A stretch of 7,558 bases of DNA from Pseudomonadota bacterium (GTDB lineage Bacteria; Pseudomonadota; Gammaproteobacteria; Burkholderiales; Burkholderiaceae_D). Every line of letters starts with the position of its first letter. The stretch's first letter is position 1. A program made the translations under genes and the position numbers. This document shows, piece after piece, positions 5,049-7,558 of this stretch. The notes under the pieces were generated by a model. That model had not been told where the DNA came from, did no database searches, and saw only the letters and a program-made list of their open reading frames with translations. The stretch spans positions 1-7,558 of the forward strand of contig JAEVZY010000059.1 in NCBI GenBank assembly GCA_023392035.1, written 5' to 3'.

Positions 5049-7558
5049 ATGAATGCGAACGACAAGATCCTCGGCAGCGCCGCGCCAGGCGAGCGCGGCA
5101 ATGACTCAGGCATGAGCGCCCAGGAAGTCTCACTGGATGTGCTGCAGGAAAAATACGCCAAGGGCGACGAAAAGACGGTGGCTGAAGTGCGGGCCCGGGT
5201 TGCGCGCGGCCTGGCGGCCTGCGAAGCGCCCGAACTGCGCGAGGAAATGGAGCTCAACTTCATCTGGGCGCAAGAGCATGGTTTCATTCCGGCCGGCCGC
5301 ATCAATTCCGCCGCCGGCATGGAACTCAAGGCCACCCTGATGAACTGCTTCGTCCAGCCGGTGGGAGACTCCATCACGGGCCTGGACGAACAGGGTTTGC
5401 CCGGCATTTATACCGCCGTCGCGGAAGCCGCTGAAACCATGCGGCGGGGGGGCGGCGTCGGCTACGACTTCAGCGCCATCCGGCCCATGGGCGCCAAGGT
5501 CAAGGGCACGCATTCGCGCGCCTCCGGACCGGTGAGCTACATGGAAGTGTTCGACGCTTCCTGCAAGACGGTGGAATCGGCCGGCGCGCGGCGTGGCGCG
5601 CAGATGGGCGTGCTGCGCATCGACCATCCCGACATCGAGCGCTTCGTCCATGCCAAGGACAGCGGCGACTTCAGGAACTTCAATCTTTCGGTCGGCGTCA
5701 CCGATGCCTTCATGCAGGCAGTGGCCGAGGACCGCGATTTCCCGCTGGCGCATCTGGCTGAACCGGGCGATGAGCAGCAAGCGGCTGGCGCACACAAGGG
5801 AGCAGACGGGCGCTGGGTCTACCGCAGCATCCGCGCCCGCGCGCTGTGGGACGACATCATGCGCTCCACCTATGACCACGCCGAGCCGGGCATCCTGTTC
5901 ATCGACCGCATCAATGACGAGAACAATCTCTGGTATGCGGAACAGCTGCGCGCCACCAATCCCTGCGGCGAGCAACCCTTGCCGGCCTATGGCTGCTGCG
6001 ATCTCGGTTCGCTCAACCTGACCTGTTTCGTGCAGCATCCCTTCACGGCCCAGGCCAGCTTCGATTTCGAGCGCATGGCGCAAGTGGCCAACCTGGGCGT
6101 GCGCATGCTGGATCTGGCGATCGACGCCACCCAATGGCCGCTGCCGCAGCAGGAAGCCGAAGGACGCAACAAACGCCGCGTCGGCCTCGGCTTCCTCGGC
6201 CTGGGCAGCGCCCTGGTCATGCTGGGCTTGCGCTATGACAGCGAAGAAGCGCGGCAGATGGCGAGCCGGATTGCCAGCGCCTTGCGCGATGCCGCCTACG
6301 CCGCCTCGGTCGCGCTGGCGCAGGAAAAAGGCGCCTTCCCCTTGTTCGATCGCGACAAATATCTGCAGGGGAAATTCATTGCCCGCCTGCCGCAGCATTT
6401 ACGCGACGCCATCGCCAAACACGGCATCCGCAATTCGCACCTGCTGTCGATTGCGCCCACCGGCACCATCACCCTGGCCTTTGCCGACAATGCTTCCAAT
6501 GGCATCGAGCCGGCCTTTTCCTGGGTCTACCAGCGCAAGAAGCGCATGCCCGATGGCGGCACGCGCAGCTATGAAGTGGCCGATCATGCATGGCGGTTGT
6601 ACCGGCATCTGGGCCATGATGTCAGCGAAGGCAAGCTGCCGCCGGCTTTCGTCACCGCGCTGGAAATGTCCGCCACCGACCACATGCTGATGATGGAGGC
6701 GGTGCAGCCCTACGTTGACACCTCAATTTCCAAGACCGTCAATGTGCCGGAGGATTACCCCTACGCGGAATTCCAGGACCTGTACCGCGACGCCTGGGCC
6801 GCCCGTTTGAAAGGCCTGGCGACCTACCGGCCCAATACGGTATTGGGCAGCGTCTTGTCGCTGCCGGCGGTGCCGCAGGAAGCCGCGCCCGCTGTCCCCA
6901 GCAGCGCCAGCGCGCAGGACGATCCGCTGCGCAAGCGCTTCGACAGCCGGCCGCTGGGCCCGCTGGAATCGATCACATCCAAAGTGGAGTACTTCACCCA
7001 GGAAGGCAAGAAGACGGTCTATCTGACCGTCAGCTTCATTGAAGTGGATGGCATGGTGGAGGGTCAGCTGCTGCGGGTGGAACGTCCCTTCGAATTCTTC
7101 ATGCCGGCCGGGCAGAAGAGCGAAGGCCAGCAATGGATCACCGCCTCCATGCGGCTGTTGTCGATGGTGGCGCGCTCAGGCGGATCGGTCGCGCGCGCGC
7201 TGGCCGATATGCGCGAAGTGGTGTGGGACAAGGGCCCCGTGCGCTGCGGCCACCTGATACGCGCCGATGGCGTCAAGGTGCCGCTCAATCATGATTCGGA
7301 AGTGGCCGCCATCGGCTTCATGCTGCAAAGCCTCTTGACCCAGCGCGGCTTCCTGGATGAGAACGGCGCCCAGGTGTCGGTTGCCCGCCTGGCGGAACTG
7401 CATGGGCAGCGGCTGCGCCTGCAGACGCCGGATCGGCTGTTTACGCCGGCGCCGGCGGCCGCTTTCAACGGCCCCGGCGGAAAGAAATGCCCGGAATGCG
7501 GAGCCTACGCGCTGCGCAAGGTGGATGGCTGCAGCCACTGCGCGGAATGCCATTACGT
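5049..7558 (+). CDS. nrdJ: Adenosylcobalamin-dependent (class II) ribonucleotide reductase NrdJ, C-terminus cut by window edge
   Basis: NrdJ reduces ribonucleotides to deoxyribonucleotides using a cysteine radical generated from adenosylcobalamin, with no need for oxygen. I see 836 codons, open to the right edge. There is no N-terminal ATP cone. LMNC puts one redox cysteine at C100. RRGGGVGYD (132-140) is the family glycine loop. NPCGE (304-308) holds N304, the radical cysteine C306 and E308. C317, 11 residues on, pairs with C100 by homology with class II enzymes. PTGTI (470-474) is the substrate-phosphate loop. After YRPNTVLGSVL an Ala/Pro-rich linker (about 605-625) leads to a C-terminal domain of the TSCPD type. 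A cysteine-rich tail follows, with C814, C817, C828, C831 and C834. A metal-ribbon or thioredoxin-reduced tail is normal here, so probably only a few residues are missing. No partner NrdB gene is visible, as expected for class II. Confidence 0.93.
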   Translation, partial: MNANDKILGSAAPGERGNDSGMSAQEVSLDVLQEKYAKGDEKTVAEVRARVARGLAACEAPELREEMELNFIWAQEHGFIPAGRINSAAGMELKATLMNCFVQPVGDSITGLDEQGLPGIYTAVAEAAETMRRGGGVGYDFSAIRPMGAKVKGTHSRASGPVSYMEVFDASCKTVESAGARRGAQMGVLRIDHPDIERFVHAKDSGDFRNFNLSVGVTDAFMQAVAEDRDFPLAHLAEPGDEQQAAGAHKGADGRWVYRSIRARALWDDIMRSTYDHAEPGILFIDRINDENNLWYAEQLRATNPCGEQPLPAYGCCDLGSLNLTCFVQHPFTAQASFDFERMAQVANLGVRMLDLAIDATQWPLPQQEAEGRNKRRVGLGFLGLGSALVMLGLRYDSEEARQMASRIASALRDAAYAASVALAQEKGAFPLFDRDKYLQGKFIARLPQHLRDAIAKHGIRNSHLLSIAPTGTITLAFADNASNGIEPAFSWVYQRKKRMPDGGTRSYEVADHAWRLYRHLGHDVSEGKLPPAFVTALEMSATDHMLMMEAVQPYVDTSISKTVNVPEDYPYAEFQDLYRDAWAARLKGLATYRPNTVLGSVLSLPAVPQEAAPAVPSSASAQDDPLRKRFDSRPLGPLESITSKVEYFTQEGKKTVYLTVSFIEVDGMVEGQLLRVERPFEFFMPAGQKSEGQQWITASMRLLSMVARSGGSVARALADMREVVWDKGPVRCGHLIRADGVKVPLNHDSEVAAIGFMLQSLLTQRGFLDENGAQVSVARLAELHGQRLRLQTPDRLFTPAPAAAFNGPGGKKCPECGAYALRKVDGCSHCAECHY
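6830..6848. repeat. Perfect palindromic inverted repeat inside nrdJ
   Basis: GCCCAATA (6830-6837) and TATTGGGC (6841-6848) are perfect 8-nt inverted arms around CGG. They lie in codons for the conserved YRPNTVLG segment just before the interdomain linker. It may be a protein-binding dyad, an mRNA hairpin, or a coincidence of conserved codons. Confidence 0.45.

Noticed and set aside
5130..6398. A 422-codon minus-strand open frame opposite nrdJ.
   Set aside because: The plus strand encodes all catalytic motifs of a class II reductase here. The antisense product is low-complexity and unrecognisable.

Overview
The window looks like a chromosomal segment of a high-GC betaproteobacterium, most likely of the Oxalobacteraceae/Burkholderiales type. 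The grounds are a Gcr-family (SpecificRecomb) protein, a family I know mainly from Betaproteobacteria, a MoxR/CoxE-type vWA pair and a B12-dependent ribonucleotide reductase, all with uniform GC-rich codon use. The placement comes from gene content and style, not from a database match. I see no insertion sequence, phage gene, CRISPR array, tRNA or rRNA.

Layout. (1) Positions 1-2105, minus strand: a long gene, open at the left edge (701 codons visible), for a Gcr-family protein. It has a soluble helical N-terminal half and several hydrophobic membrane-type segments in its C-terminal half. (2) Positions 2106-2248: a short divergent intergenic region that must hold the promoters of both flanking transcription units. 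(3) Positions 2249-4919, plus strand: a compact three-gene cluster of a MoxR-type AAA+ ATPase, a GNAT acetyltransferase 33 nt later, and a CoxE-like von Willebrand factor A (vWA) protein whose start overlaps the acetyltransferase stop by 11 nt. (4) Positions 4920-5048: a 129-nt spacer with three consecutive potential hairpins. The last ends directly against the Shine-Dalgarno sequence of the next gene. (5) Positions 5049-7558, plus strand: nrdJ, an adenosylcobalamin-dependent class II ribonucleotide reductase. It runs off the right edge inside a cysteine-rich C-terminal tail, so only a few codons are probably missing.

How the genes relate. MoxR ATPases typically work with a vWA-domain partner as a chaperone or metal-cofactor insertion machine. 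Here the pair is kept together, but an acetyltransferase is wedged between the two and translationally linked to the vWA gene. No carbon monoxide dehydrogenase or other obvious client is in view. nrdJ supplies deoxyribonucleotides independently of oxygen given B12, and is probably a separate transcription unit. Every gap between genes is shorter than 150 nt. Several long open frames antisense to the real genes are GC-driven shadows and are left out. The most interesting points are the acetyltransferase inside a MoxR-vWA operon, the membrane-protein appearance of the so-called recombinase, and the structured leader of nrdJ. None of them proves a new system.
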